NCBI GenBank assembly: GCA_019115165.1 | Contig: DXEB01000045.1 | Location: forward strand, 1-49,790 | Direction of reading: 5' to 3' | Source of the DNA: Candidatus Anaerotignum merdipullorum | Lineage (GTDB): Bacteria > Bacillota > Clostridia > Lachnospirales > Anaerotignaceae | Length of the DNA: 49,790 nt | Part shown: piece by piece, positions 43,101 to 49,790 of the stretch | How positions within the stretch are numbered: position 1 is the stretch's first letter | Layout: each line of letters starts with the position of its first letter | Made by a program: the position numbers and the translations under genes | The notes under the pieces: model-generated | What the model saw: the letters and a program-made list of their open reading frames with translations, nothing else | Database searches by the model: none | What the model was told of the DNA's origin: nothing

Positions 43101-46100
43101 CGGTAAATACCGTGACATTCCAAGTACAGCTTCCAGAGGAAACAGTAGTATTAGATGAACTGGAAATTCCTGTTGGAGAAACATTGACCGTAGACCAAAT
43201 TGCAGCACTGGAAACTGCTTTGGCAGCACAGCTGGGTGACAGTCTGGAAGCAGGCGTTTGGTCGATTGCCGGCGGCGCAAATAATGGATTCCAGAGAGAA
43301 AATCTGGGAAGCATTGGAGCAGATGACCTTGCGGACGGTGTTGTAATTACAGCAAGTACGAGTGTAAAAACATTCGATATTCTGTTTGACGAAGCTGGTG
43401 GCAGCGAAGTTGCAGATCAGAAAGTAGCGTATGACGGTACGGTGACAGAACCGGCTGCACCTACGAAAGCGGATTATCAGTTCAAAGGCTGGACACTGAA
43501 TGGGGAAGCATATGACTTTACCACTCCGGTAACCGGCAGCATCACACTGGTCGCACAGTGGGAAAAACTGCCTGTAACAGTGGAATATGTTCTGCATGTG
43601 GCTGTAGATGGTGCTGCAGAACAAACATATACTTTCCAACAGGAAGCAGCAGATCAGACTTATAGACAGATGGCTCCTACAGAAGAAGCGATTGTAGAAG
43701 TGCTGACCGATGAATTTGGTTTTGATAGTAATGCACAGTCTTATGCTATTTCTTTGTGGGTAGGTCAGACTGCAAGTGAGAGTGGTCACTACGATGTAGA
43801 ATATGCTGGTATGGACGAACCCGCAGTAGATGGTGGTTCTCTCCATGCGAAAGCAACCATCACAGCAACCACAGGGACTGCGTATCTGACACTGAAAGAT
43901 GCAGTCAGTGGACAGGAAATTGCGAATGATACCGTAACATTTACCGTTGGTCAAACAGCGGGAGTGTTCCAGGATGAGCTGAAAGCATTGGCAGATTCGA
44001 ATGTATACAATATGGATACCTTTGAGATGCTGACCAACTCTGATGAGGTATTGACAGACAAAAAGTACATCACTGCACAAGTGAATGCTTATGTAGACGT
44101 AACATTCCGCTTTGTGGATGCAGATGGAAATGAAGTGGCAACGCTGACCACAGAAAATTTGACACAGGGCGTAGATACCTTTGCAAGTGTAGTGCCTACT
44201 ATGGAAAGCATTCAGAATGCACTGAATGCGGAATATGCTGGTCGTGTGGTTACCAATGTCAGCAACTATCAGCTGACAGATACAAATGGTACAGAGGATT
44301 TCACTGGCAGATATGATGCATTTTTGCAAACAGAGATTCTGACGCAGACTCCTTCTGCAACGGTAACCTTTGCACCGCAGCATACCGTAACCTTTGTAAA
44401 TGGTGAAACAATCTATGCAGAAGTGACTGTGAATGATGGAGAAACTGTTACAAAACCGACAGATCCGTCAAATACAGTTTCGAGTGTGTTCAATGGTTGG
44501 TACACAGATGAAACGCTGACAACAGCATTCGATTTTGAGACTCGGATTACAACAAATACAACAGTATATGCAAAATGGAGTGTTGCAGGAGTACCGCTGA
44601 ACTTTGTATTGCCGGAAGGTTTGGAAGCAAGCATGGCTGGAAATGCAAACATTGCATATGAAGGGCAGACGATTGCAGAGCCTACGGTAACGATCAAAAA
44701 TGGAGAGGCTGGTTATCACCTGGCAGGTTGGTATACCACAGCGGATTTCCAGGAAGGTACCGAATGGGATTTTGCAGATGCGGTAAGTACAGATGATTAT
44801 CAAAACGGACTGACCCTGTATGCAAAAGTGGAAGTACAGACCAGATTTGAAGTTTATGGCAACGGTGATTATAGCAATATGACCGGCGGTACAGGCATGG
44901 CGCCCAACGAGCAAGCAGATTGGGTAGTATATGGTGGTTCCTTGCCTGAAAAATGGACAGATGCAAAAGATTTGGTGGAAGCAAGTGACGCCGTAGAATT
45001 CAATGGTTGGTTTACAGCCGAGGAATGGGGAAAATACAAAGAAGATTTGGACGCTACCGAGGTAGCAGCTGACTTTGTTGTAACAGAACCCGCAACATTC
45101 TATGGTGAAACCATTGCCGTATATTCTGTGATGTTTGAAAAAGGCAATCTGCCGGAGAACAGAACACCGGAACTGCCAGCAAATACGACCATTTTGCATG
45201 GTGAATTTGTAAATCTGCCCGCAGATGTTTCTCTGGATGGCTATACATTCCTGGGATGGACGGTAACAGTCAACGGTGTAGAACAGAAGTGGGAAGATTT
45301 GCAGAGCAATCAGGTAACTGCAAACGGTAATGTGGTTTATACTGCAAACTGGAGCGCAAATCATTACACTGTAACGATTGATATCAACGGCGGTGAATGG
45401 CTGAACACAAATAAGCAGACAATTGAAGTTGTATATGATCAGCCTTATGTAAATCTGCTGCCGCAGGCTAGTGCAGACTTTTATAAAGAAGGTGCAAGAC
45501 TGGTAGGTTGGCAGGATGCAAACGGAAATGACATCGCAAGAGGAGATCTGTATACAATTGCGGATCATTCTACAGTAACAGCGGTTTGGGAAAGTTACGG
45601 CGTAGTGGTAACGTTGAATCCCAACTATGCGGGTGGAACAAGTGAAACCATTACAGTAGCATATGGCAACTCTTTGGATGACTATGAAACTGCAAATGGC
45701 TCCCAAGATCCCCAGCGGACAGGTTATATTTTCGCAGGCTGGTATGAAGACGCAGCATGCACAACACCATACCAGACCGATAGTTCTGTGACAAAAGCAA
45801 AAATGCTGTTTGCAAAATGGCAGGTAGCAGTATCGGTTCAGCTGAAAGTAGAAGGCGCAGCAGAACCTGCTTGGACAGCAACTTATGTTGTGGATGAAAA
45901 TGGTACACTGGGTGACGAAGCGATTGCAGAAATGATTGCTGCACTGGCAGAAGTACAGGATGAAAATGATACATTCGGCAACTGGTGGGTAAGAAGTGCG
46001 GATCGAAACTTTACAGCAGAAGATCTGACTACAGTATCTTTCTCGGCAGCGGATGAAATCATTGGTACGGTAACCAAAGTGCATGTGGTAACATTCTATC

Positions 46101-47584
46101 TGGATGATGCAGCGGAAGCACCTGTTGTTACATATGAAGTGACCCAGAAAGACGGTCAGGATACGTTGACAAATGAACAACTGGCAGAATTGATGGCACT
46201 GGAAGACGATAAAGTGGGCTATGTATTTGCTGGATGGGCAGATGCACAGGGAATTACTTATCCTTATACCAGAAATCTGGGGAGCATTCACTTTACAGAT
46301 AATGTAACGTTTACTGCACAATGGAAAGCTGCAGCATTGAATTTGAAAGAAGCAACTGTAAATGTAACCAATTCTCCGGTGGAATACAATGGTCAGGCAC
46401 AGCAGGCAGTTGTAGAAGTGATCAATCCTTACACGAAGGAAGCACTGCCTACCAATGCTTACAGAGTATCTTATAAACTGGACGGTGTAAATCAGAGCGG
46501 TGTGCCCATCAATGCAGGTGTGTATGATGTGATGGTTTCACCAACAGCAGCAGGAATTGAAGCAGGTTTGGTTGTATCTGGCAATCATAATTCGCTGATT
46601 ATCGAAGATGCATTTACGATCTCCCCTAAGAGATTGAGCAAAGATGTTATTACTGTTCCGGAAACATTGCCGGATATGGAAGCAACTGGTGAACAGCTGA
46701 AACCAGTATTTGACGTAAGAGATACAGCGCTGGATCAGGTGCTGACAGAAGGTACTGATTACACACTGGCATACGGTGCGAATGTAGAACCTGGAGAAGG
46801 TACGGTAACCATCGCAGGTATGGGGAACTACACAGATTCTTTGACGCTGACATTCAATATCGTATCTTCTAAGATAGATATTGGAGATACCGCACAAGTA
46901 ACCGTGGAAGTTCAGGAAAGCGCGACCTATACAGGCAGTGCAATTGAGCCTACTGTAACAGTAACATTAACAAATGGTACGGAACTGATGAAAGATCAGG
47001 ATTATACCGTAAGCTATGGTCCCGATCAGGCACCCATTAATGTAGGTACTTATGCTGTGGTGGTAGCTGGTATTGGTGATTACAGAGGTGCAGTAGAAGC
47101 ACAGTTTGTGATCAATCCTGTAAATCTGGAAAACGCCTCCATTACTTACATTCCGACACAGGATGTCAATGAAGACGGTTCACCCGTAGAACCCGCTGTA
47201 GAAGTAAAAATCGGTGATACGGTTGTAGATTCTGCAAATTATGATGTTGTTTACGAAAACAATACCACAGAAGGTACTGCAACGGTAACAGTAACTGGCA
47301 AGGCGCCGAACTACACAGGTTCTACCAGCACAACATTTGAAATCAAAGGTATGCGCTACTATGTATACGGTCAGGCAACCTATAATAATGGTAGTATTGC
47401 TGCAAATCAGAGCATCAGCCTGACAGGTACGACTGCAGACGGTGAGTCTGTTAATATGACAACAAAGACAGATCGTAATGGGAACTTCCGCTTTGATGAT
47501 CTGAAAGATGGTACCTATTATGTTGTTTGGGCAGGTAAGAATTTCCCTGCAAATCTGAATGCCTATGAAGACGATGCGAATTAA
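40172..47584 (+). CDS. Giant secreted multi-repeat surface protein (2470 residues)
   Basis: Signal peptide at 1-26 (MVKKRFLSVLMTIAMVV, cut after AWA). Residues about 31-480 hold three loosely related blocks of 100-120. From about 578 to 980 come four related units of about 100 residues, with a further one near 1133-1230. They carry the core GWYGQ-x-AW-x-SGN (about 631 and 729), varying to GDWQCNEDWAANNG, GNWQNEGTWTANNG and LWVGQTASESGHY. InlB-like (Listeria-Bacteroides, Flg_new) repeats ending in GW-x(n)-AKW or AQW lie at about 1067-1130, 1403-1555, 1651-1885 and 1972-2052. MBG/YDG-like beta domains follow to about 2393, and a prealbumin-like domain (NGNFRFDDLKDGTYYVVWAG) ends it. There is no LPxTG, SLH or membrane anchor. 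AAAGGAG precedes the ATG. An adhesin or matrix protein is likely. Confidence 0.9.
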   Translation: MVKKRFLSVLMTIAMVVTMLPATAWAADPTGSYKLYFVEQGESVTTSNKADEEGTFALNGAKKVSQITGSLPDESQILEALELSGDTDAYVFSPWIKEWDANKAKNIEAEDVAGLKLSSDKLPSSNVVMYRFVTTNPDAVQEDVGRSAEFIPVLVEQGETATSDDWGEAAGISVTLDETDALVEDVLDDIPDKADLLKTVGLDDANPDDYRFSGLVKPYDLNNTYKNGIASDAVDEDLTSRLNSKMAAADADVIFYIFITPKPVATFTLEVYTALGQTTPTEITVAVPDGTTYGEVKQQILTRDGLLTLLQENGIFEDLNANEISWDGSFYADGSWDSKIGFSGDEDWIDATNNGQSNGQNPVSSEGVLEILVTSIYTTYGVTFQLTDAAGIVLASLQKTTENQRTQVTELVPDVNGADKEAIYQALVDSSYWTESVPTVDMVVFAIDETGWLGGSNDPYDLSTPAISADGDTLKATLLVTELVAVTIDDAEDYALNTIPEGTTVDALADRLEEMGDPTQEGKTFAGWMVTSLNGRTYAAPQPLATVVDVSGDAVITAITLKATWEDATTPEDPTDPEVTYVSPTYYVQYENETKSFVQTVEEGTTYTEAAPTEEAIRDAFGIAEDAVIHVDGWYGQSAWESGNRGEEYYYAGMNDAAATAGVLFADVTAEAAAPETVTVTYNVRYNGNITPIEKQVAVDSNYESAVPTDAEILALFSIVGDASVTVNGWYGQRAWNSGNLTEENRYDLSETVVDGGILYADVTITEEQPEPPIVEKVVTYYLYLGDNRVDSVASVVSTTSNADATYADMISQDQVVAALRDAGLLNDYVDPLVTVGDWQCNEDWAANNGTAWDMSQVAVVQGGVLHAQVTIAEQAEPATYHVDYHVYVGDNYVTIPVDVLVADGKTWANAAPSVEDITTALKDAGLMTDQDTLTLGNWQNEGTWTANNGEGEAWTGLGEVIATNGWLYARATVAPTVNTVTFQVQLPEETVVLDELEIPVGETLTVDQIAALETALAAQLGDSLEAGVWSIAGGANNGFQRENLGSIGADDLADGVVITASTSVKTFDILFDEAGGSEVADQKVAYDGTVTEPAAPTKADYQFKGWTLNGEAYDFTTPVTGSITLVAQWEKLPVTVEYVLHVAVDGAAEQTYTFQQEAADQTYRQMAPTEEAIVEVLTDEFGFDSNAQSYAISLWVGQTASESGHYDVEYAGMDEPAVDGGSLHAKATITATTGTAYLTLKDAVSGQEIANDTVTFTVGQTAGVFQDELKALADSNVYNMDTFEMLTNSDEVLTDKKYITAQVNAYVDVTFRFVDADGNEVATLTTENLTQGVDTFASVVPTMESIQNALNAEYAGRVVTNVSNYQLTDTNGTEDFTGRYDAFLQTEILTQTPSATVTFAPQHTVTFVNGETIYAEVTVNDGETVTKPTDPSNTVSSVFNGWYTDETLTTAFDFETRITTNTTVYAKWSVAGVPLNFVLPEGLEASMAGNANIAYEGQTIAEPTVTIKNGEAGYHLAGWYTTADFQEGTEWDFADAVSTDDYQNGLTLYAKVEVQTRFEVYGNGDYSNMTGGTGMAPNEQADWVVYGGSLPEKWTDAKDLVEASDAVEFNGWFTAEEWGKYKEDLDATEVAADFVVTEPATFYGETIAVYSVMFEKGNLPENRTPELPANTTILHGEFVNLPADVSLDGYTFLGWTVTVNGVEQKWEDLQSNQVTANGNVVYTANWSANHYTVTIDINGGEWLNTNKQTIEVVYDQPYVNLLPQASADFYKEGARLVGWQDANGNDIARGDLYTIADHSTVTAVWESYGVVVTLNPNYAGGTSETITVAYGNSLDDYETANGSQDPQRTGYIFAGWYEDAACTTPYQTDSSVTKAKMLFAKWQVAVSVQLKVEGAAEPAWTATYVVDENGTLGDEAIAEMIAALAEVQDENDTFGNWWVRSADRNFTAEDLTTVSFSAADEIIGTVTKVHVVTFYLDDAAEAPVVTYEVTQKDGQDTLTNEQLAELMALEDDKVGYVFAGWADAQGITYPYTRNLGSIHFTDNVTFTAQWKAAALNLKEATVNVTNSPVEYNGQAQQAVVEVINPYTKEALPTNAYRVSYKLDGVNQSGVPINAGVYDVMVSPTAAGIEAGLVVSGNHNSLIIEDAFTISPKRLSKDVITVPETLPDMEATGEQLKPVFDVRDTALDQVLTEGTDYTLAYGANVEPGEGTVTIAGMGNYTDSLTLTFNIVSSKIDIGDTAQVTVEVQESATYTGSAIEPTVTVTLTNGTELMKDQDYTVSYGPDQAPINVGTYAVVVAGIGDYRGAVEAQFVINPVNLENASITYIPTQDVNEDGSPVEPAVEVKIGDTVVDSANYDVVYENNTTEGTATVTVTGKAPNYTGSTSTTFEIKGMRYYVYGQATYNNGSIAANQSISLTGTTADGESVNMTTKTDRNGNFRFDDLKDGTYYVVWAGKNFPANLNAYEDDAN

Positions 47585-47622
47585 GAATCAAAGAAAGCGG
47601 GAAACAAAGGAGGAACAATAAT

Positions 47623-48357
47623 ATGAAAAGACATTGGAAAACATTCCTTTCCATGTGCTTGTCCGTTTCCATCATACTTTCGATGAGTACAGCAGTCTTT
47701 GCGACACCTACCAATGTCAGTGGCGGCGGATCTACCAATGTTAGCGGCGGTGGTAACAGCAGCAGTAGCGGCGGCGGTCATAACAACAATAGACAGCCAG
47801 ATGAAGAACCTTTCGACGATGTAACTAGAGGCGATTGGTATTATGATGATGTGGTGTATGTATATAAAAATGAGCTGATGGCAGGAACGTCAGAAAACTT
47901 ATTTTCTCCACATGCACCATTGACAAGAGGGATGACTGCTGCGATTTTGTACCGCTATGCAGGTTCTCCAAATGTCGATTACGAACCCATATTTACAGAT
48001 GTACCTGATGGACAGTGGTATACCGATGGTGTTATGTGGGCAGTACAGGAAGGCATTATGGTAGGATATGGTGACAATACTTGTGGACCGGAAGATTCCG
48101 TAAAGTTGGAACAATTGGCGGCGATTTTGTATCGTTATGCAGGTTCTCCTGACGTGGATGTGGATGAGGACAAGGTGCTGTCTGAATTCCCTGGTGGCAC
48201 AGATGTGACGCCGTACGCAGAGGATGCAATGCAGTGGGCGCTGCAGAATGACATGATTTATGGAAATTCTATGCTGCCGACTGCCGGTGCAACTCGCGCG
48301 CAGGCGGCAAAGATGTTTGCAGTATTTGCACAAATGGAAGATACATCGGAAGCATAA
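47623..48357 (+). CDS. Secreted SLH-domain protein
   Basis: A 244-residue protein with a signal peptide (residues 1-27, cleavage after VFA). A Gly/Ser/Asn-rich linker follows (NVSGGGSTNVSGGGNSSSSG). Three SLH domains make up the rest: FDDVTRGDWYYDDVVYVYKN...LTRGMTAAILYRYAG (about 66-115), FTDVPDGQWYTDGVMWAVQE...LEQLAAILYRYAG (about 120-175), and a third weaker one ending ATRAQAAKMFAVFAQ. SLH trimers bind pyruvylated secondary cell-wall polymers. Apart from these it has almost nothing, so it may be a small wall-binding adaptor. AAAGGAGG precedes the ATG, and the gene starts 38 bases after the giant protein gene, so they are cotranscribed. Confidence 0.93.
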   Translation: MKRHWKTFLSMCLSVSIILSMSTAVFATPTNVSGGGSTNVSGGGNSSSSGGGHNNNRQPDEEPFDDVTRGDWYYDDVVYVYKNELMAGTSENLFSPHAPLTRGMTAAILYRYAGSPNVDYEPIFTDVPDGQWYTDGVMWAVQEGIMVGYGDNTCGPEDSVKLEQLAAILYRYAGSPDVDVDEDKVLSEFPGGTDVTPYAEDAMQWALQNDMIYGNSMLPTAGATRAQAAKMFAVFAQMEDTSEA

Positions 48358-48377
48358 CCCGATGAGACGGTAGTGTA

Positions 48378-48415
48378 AAAAAGCGGTCAAGAGCTGTGGC
48401 TTTTGACCGCTTTTT
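48378..48415 (+). terminator. Terminator after the first SLH gene
   Basis: A5-GCGGTCAA and TTGACCGC-T5 form a long perfect stem (48378-48390 with 48403-48415), 20 bases past the stop. Symmetric tails make it usable in both directions. The second SLH gene lies 28 bases downstream and may depend on read-through. Confidence 0.9.
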
Positions 48416-48443
48416 GTAAAATTGGTGGAAAAGAGGGATTCGT

Positions 48444-49316
48444 TTGAAAAGAAATTGGAGAAAAATCGCAGTGGCTGCCGCTGCTGCGCTGACCCTTTGT
48501 CCTGCGGGTGCTTTGGCGGCAACAGGCACCAACCTTGTGATTGATGCGGATACCAATGAAGCAGAAATGATTTCCGAGGAAATTGATGAAGAAACCACTG
48601 CACAGATTAACGAGGAATATCGTGCGCAGGAAGCGGAGGAAGAACAGCAGCGGGAAGAGGCGGCGCAGCAAGAGGCAGAAGAACGTGCAGAAGCATGGCG
48701 GCAGGAGCAGGCGCAGGAAAGTCAGCATACAGCTGTTGCCACGGAAACATCAGAAAGTACAGCGGGTACTGTTCCAGCCAATCCGTTCCGCGATATACAA
48801 AGCAGTGACTGGTTTTATCGTTATGTACTAGATGTATACAGCAAGGGGCTGATGTCCGGAATCAGTGACACAGAATTTGCACCCTCTGCCACACTGACCA
48901 GAGGAATGGTTGCCTCTATTTTGTATCGCATGGAAGGCAATCCTGCAGTGACCGTATCCAATACATTTACCGATCTTTCAGACGGTCAATGGTATACGAA
49001 TGGTGTATTATGGGCAGCACAGGAAAGGATTCTTTCTGGTTATGGAGATGGCAGATGTGGTCCTAATGATGCGGTAACAGTGGAACAGTTGTCATCCATT
49101 TTATATCGCTATGCAGGTTCTCCGACGGTTCGTGTATCTTTGCAGGATTTGAGCGGATATACTGGAAAAGAAGCGGTGTCTGAATATGCACAAAATGCTG
49201 TGGCATGGGCAGCGCAGCAGGGTATGCTGCACGGAACAGATTTGCATCCAACAGTGGCAGCGACCAGAGCGGAAGCGGCACAGATGTTTTCTCTTATGAA
49301 TGAAAGAACAGTATAG
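48444..49316 (+). CDS. Secreted SLH-domain protein with a charged coiled-coil segment
   Basis: A 290-residue protein starting at TTG 48444 (MKRNWRKIAVAAAAALTLCP), with GAGGG about 10 bases upstream. Signal peptide 1-26 (cut after ALA). Residues about 40-95 are very rich in Glu, Gln, Ala and Arg (EEEQQREEAAQQEAEERAEA) and should form a long helix or coiled coil. Three SLH domains follow: FRDIQSSDWFYRYVLDVYSK...LTRGMVASILYRMEG, FTDLSDGQWYTNGVLWAAQE...VEQLSSILYRYAG, and EYAQNAVAWAAQQGMLHG...ATRAEAAQMFSLM. It is a relative of the preceding SLH protein, with a helical stalk in place of its glycine linker, and probably arose with it by duplication. Confidence 0.92.
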   Translation: MKRNWRKIAVAAAAALTLCPAGALAATGTNLVIDADTNEAEMISEEIDEETTAQINEEYRAQEAEEEQQREEAAQQEAEERAEAWRQEQAQESQHTAVATETSESTAGTVPANPFRDIQSSDWFYRYVLDVYSKGLMSGISDTEFAPSATLTRGMVASILYRMEGNPAVTVSNTFTDLSDGQWYTNGVLWAAQERILSGYGDGRCGPNDAVTVEQLSSILYRYAGSPTVRVSLQDLSGYTGKEAVSEYAQNAVAWAAQQGMLHGTDLHPTVAATRAEAAQMFSLMNERTV

Positions 49317-49358
49317 GAGTCATCTGTTATTAAAGCAGTTTATGATAAAATAAAGGAT

Positions 49359-49411
49359 AGGCAAAGTGTGTTTGATATCACGGTGATAGATCAAGCGCTT
49401 TGCCTTTTTTT
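49359..49411 (+). terminator. Terminator after the second SLH gene
   Basis: AGGCAAAG (49359-49366) pairs with CTTTGCCT (from 49398), and an inner TTTGAT/ATCAAG extends the stem imperfectly; a run of seven T follows. Confidence 0.8.
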
Positions 49412-49790
49412 ATAGAATAAAAAATAAATTTCCGCACAGATAATAAACGGTATATTGGTAATCATTTGAACGAAAAAAAAATTTTTTATCTGGTTCTTGA
49501 AGTTAAAGTAAAATCATAAACCATTATGAATATTTCTCATCAGAGCTGTATGTTTGATCCTGATCTATGGAAGAAAAGGGGAGTATTTTGTAGAAGTATT
49601 TCAAATTTTGTTTTTCTATTTCCACAGAAATAAGATCATGATTGAGAATTTTTGTATGGCAGATAAAGCTGAGCGTCTTTATTGTAGTGAGGATCTGCGT
49701 CGTATTACTTGAGAAAATGGTCGACAACAAGCGTATCTTTTGAAAAATGGTTGAAGAAATGGGATGGAATGAAATCAGAATGTGTAAACA
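49412..49790. other. Intergenic end of the window
   Basis: No supported gene in the last 379 bases. A 68-codon frame on the minus strand (49524-49730) has no ribosome site or recognisable family and is not called. Confidence 0.45.

Noticed and set aside
41198..43123. Long open frame (641 codons) on the minus strand
   Set aside because: It lies antisense to the giant repeat protein; its composition (very rich in Cys, Arg, Ile, Tyr) is that of a shadow frame, and there is no ribosome site.
44468..46321. Long open frame (617 codons) on the minus strand
   Set aside because: Same situation: antisense to the giant gene, Cys- and Tyr-rich shadow composition, no start signals.
40172..47584. The tandem repeats as a CRISPR array or DNA satellite
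   Set aside because: Repeats are protein-coding, divergent at DNA level and about 300 bases long; no short identical repeats with spacers occur in the window.

Overview
The window looks like chromosomal DNA of an endospore-forming member of the Clostridia, probably Lachnospirales or a near relative; the genus cannot be fixed from sequence alone. The reasons are moderate-to-low GC, strong GGAGG-type ribosome binding sites, frequent TTGACA/TATAAT promoters, intact spoIVA, TRAP and BrnQ transporters, a BlaI/BlaR1-like pair and SLH-domain surface proteins. No rRNA, tRNA or CRISPR array is visible.

Layout. (1) 1-3440: biotin genes bioD and bioA, then about 1.1 kb of decayed coding sequence with its own terminator. 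(2) 3409-4529: asnA on the minus strand. (3) 4787-7812: a BlaI repressor overlapping a BlaR1-like membrane protease, with an operator across the promoter. (4) 8128-9937: a ghost reading frame, then spoIVA. (5) 9958-13119: an inserted block of about 3.16 kb holding a TetR regulator, three small genes and decayed conjugative-element regulators. It separates the two arms of what was evidently one bidirectional terminator between spoIVA and the convergent yeiH-like gene. (6) 13210-16109: YeiH-like exporter, LysR regulator and divergent MgtC-like protein. (7) 16640-17653: an orphan SsuA-type binding lipoprotein. (8) 17854-24314: a compact polA-coaE-transglycosylase-SBP-galT-like operon.

(9) 25073-38138: two catabolic units. 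The first is a CdaR-type regulator, a three-part TRAP transporter, a zinc dehydrogenase, a CitE/HpcH-like lyase and a CoA-acylating aldehyde dehydrogenase. The gene set fits import of a hydroxy- or oxo-acid, oxidation, C-C cleavage and capture of the aldehyde as acyl-CoA. The second is a TetR regulator, an Asp/Glu-racemase-like enzyme, a BrnQ transporter and an octopine/nopaline-type dehydrogenase, suggesting metabolism of an amino acid or opine-like compound. The actual substrates cannot be read from the sequence.

(10) 39092-49411: a surface locus. A LytTR regulator with a degenerate receiver domain precedes a 2470-residue secreted repeat protein with no visible wall anchor, followed by two small secreted SLH proteins that could bind the cell wall. 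Several long gaps (2263-3363, 8128-8458, 33100-33540 and possibly 38391-39090) read as decayed genes.
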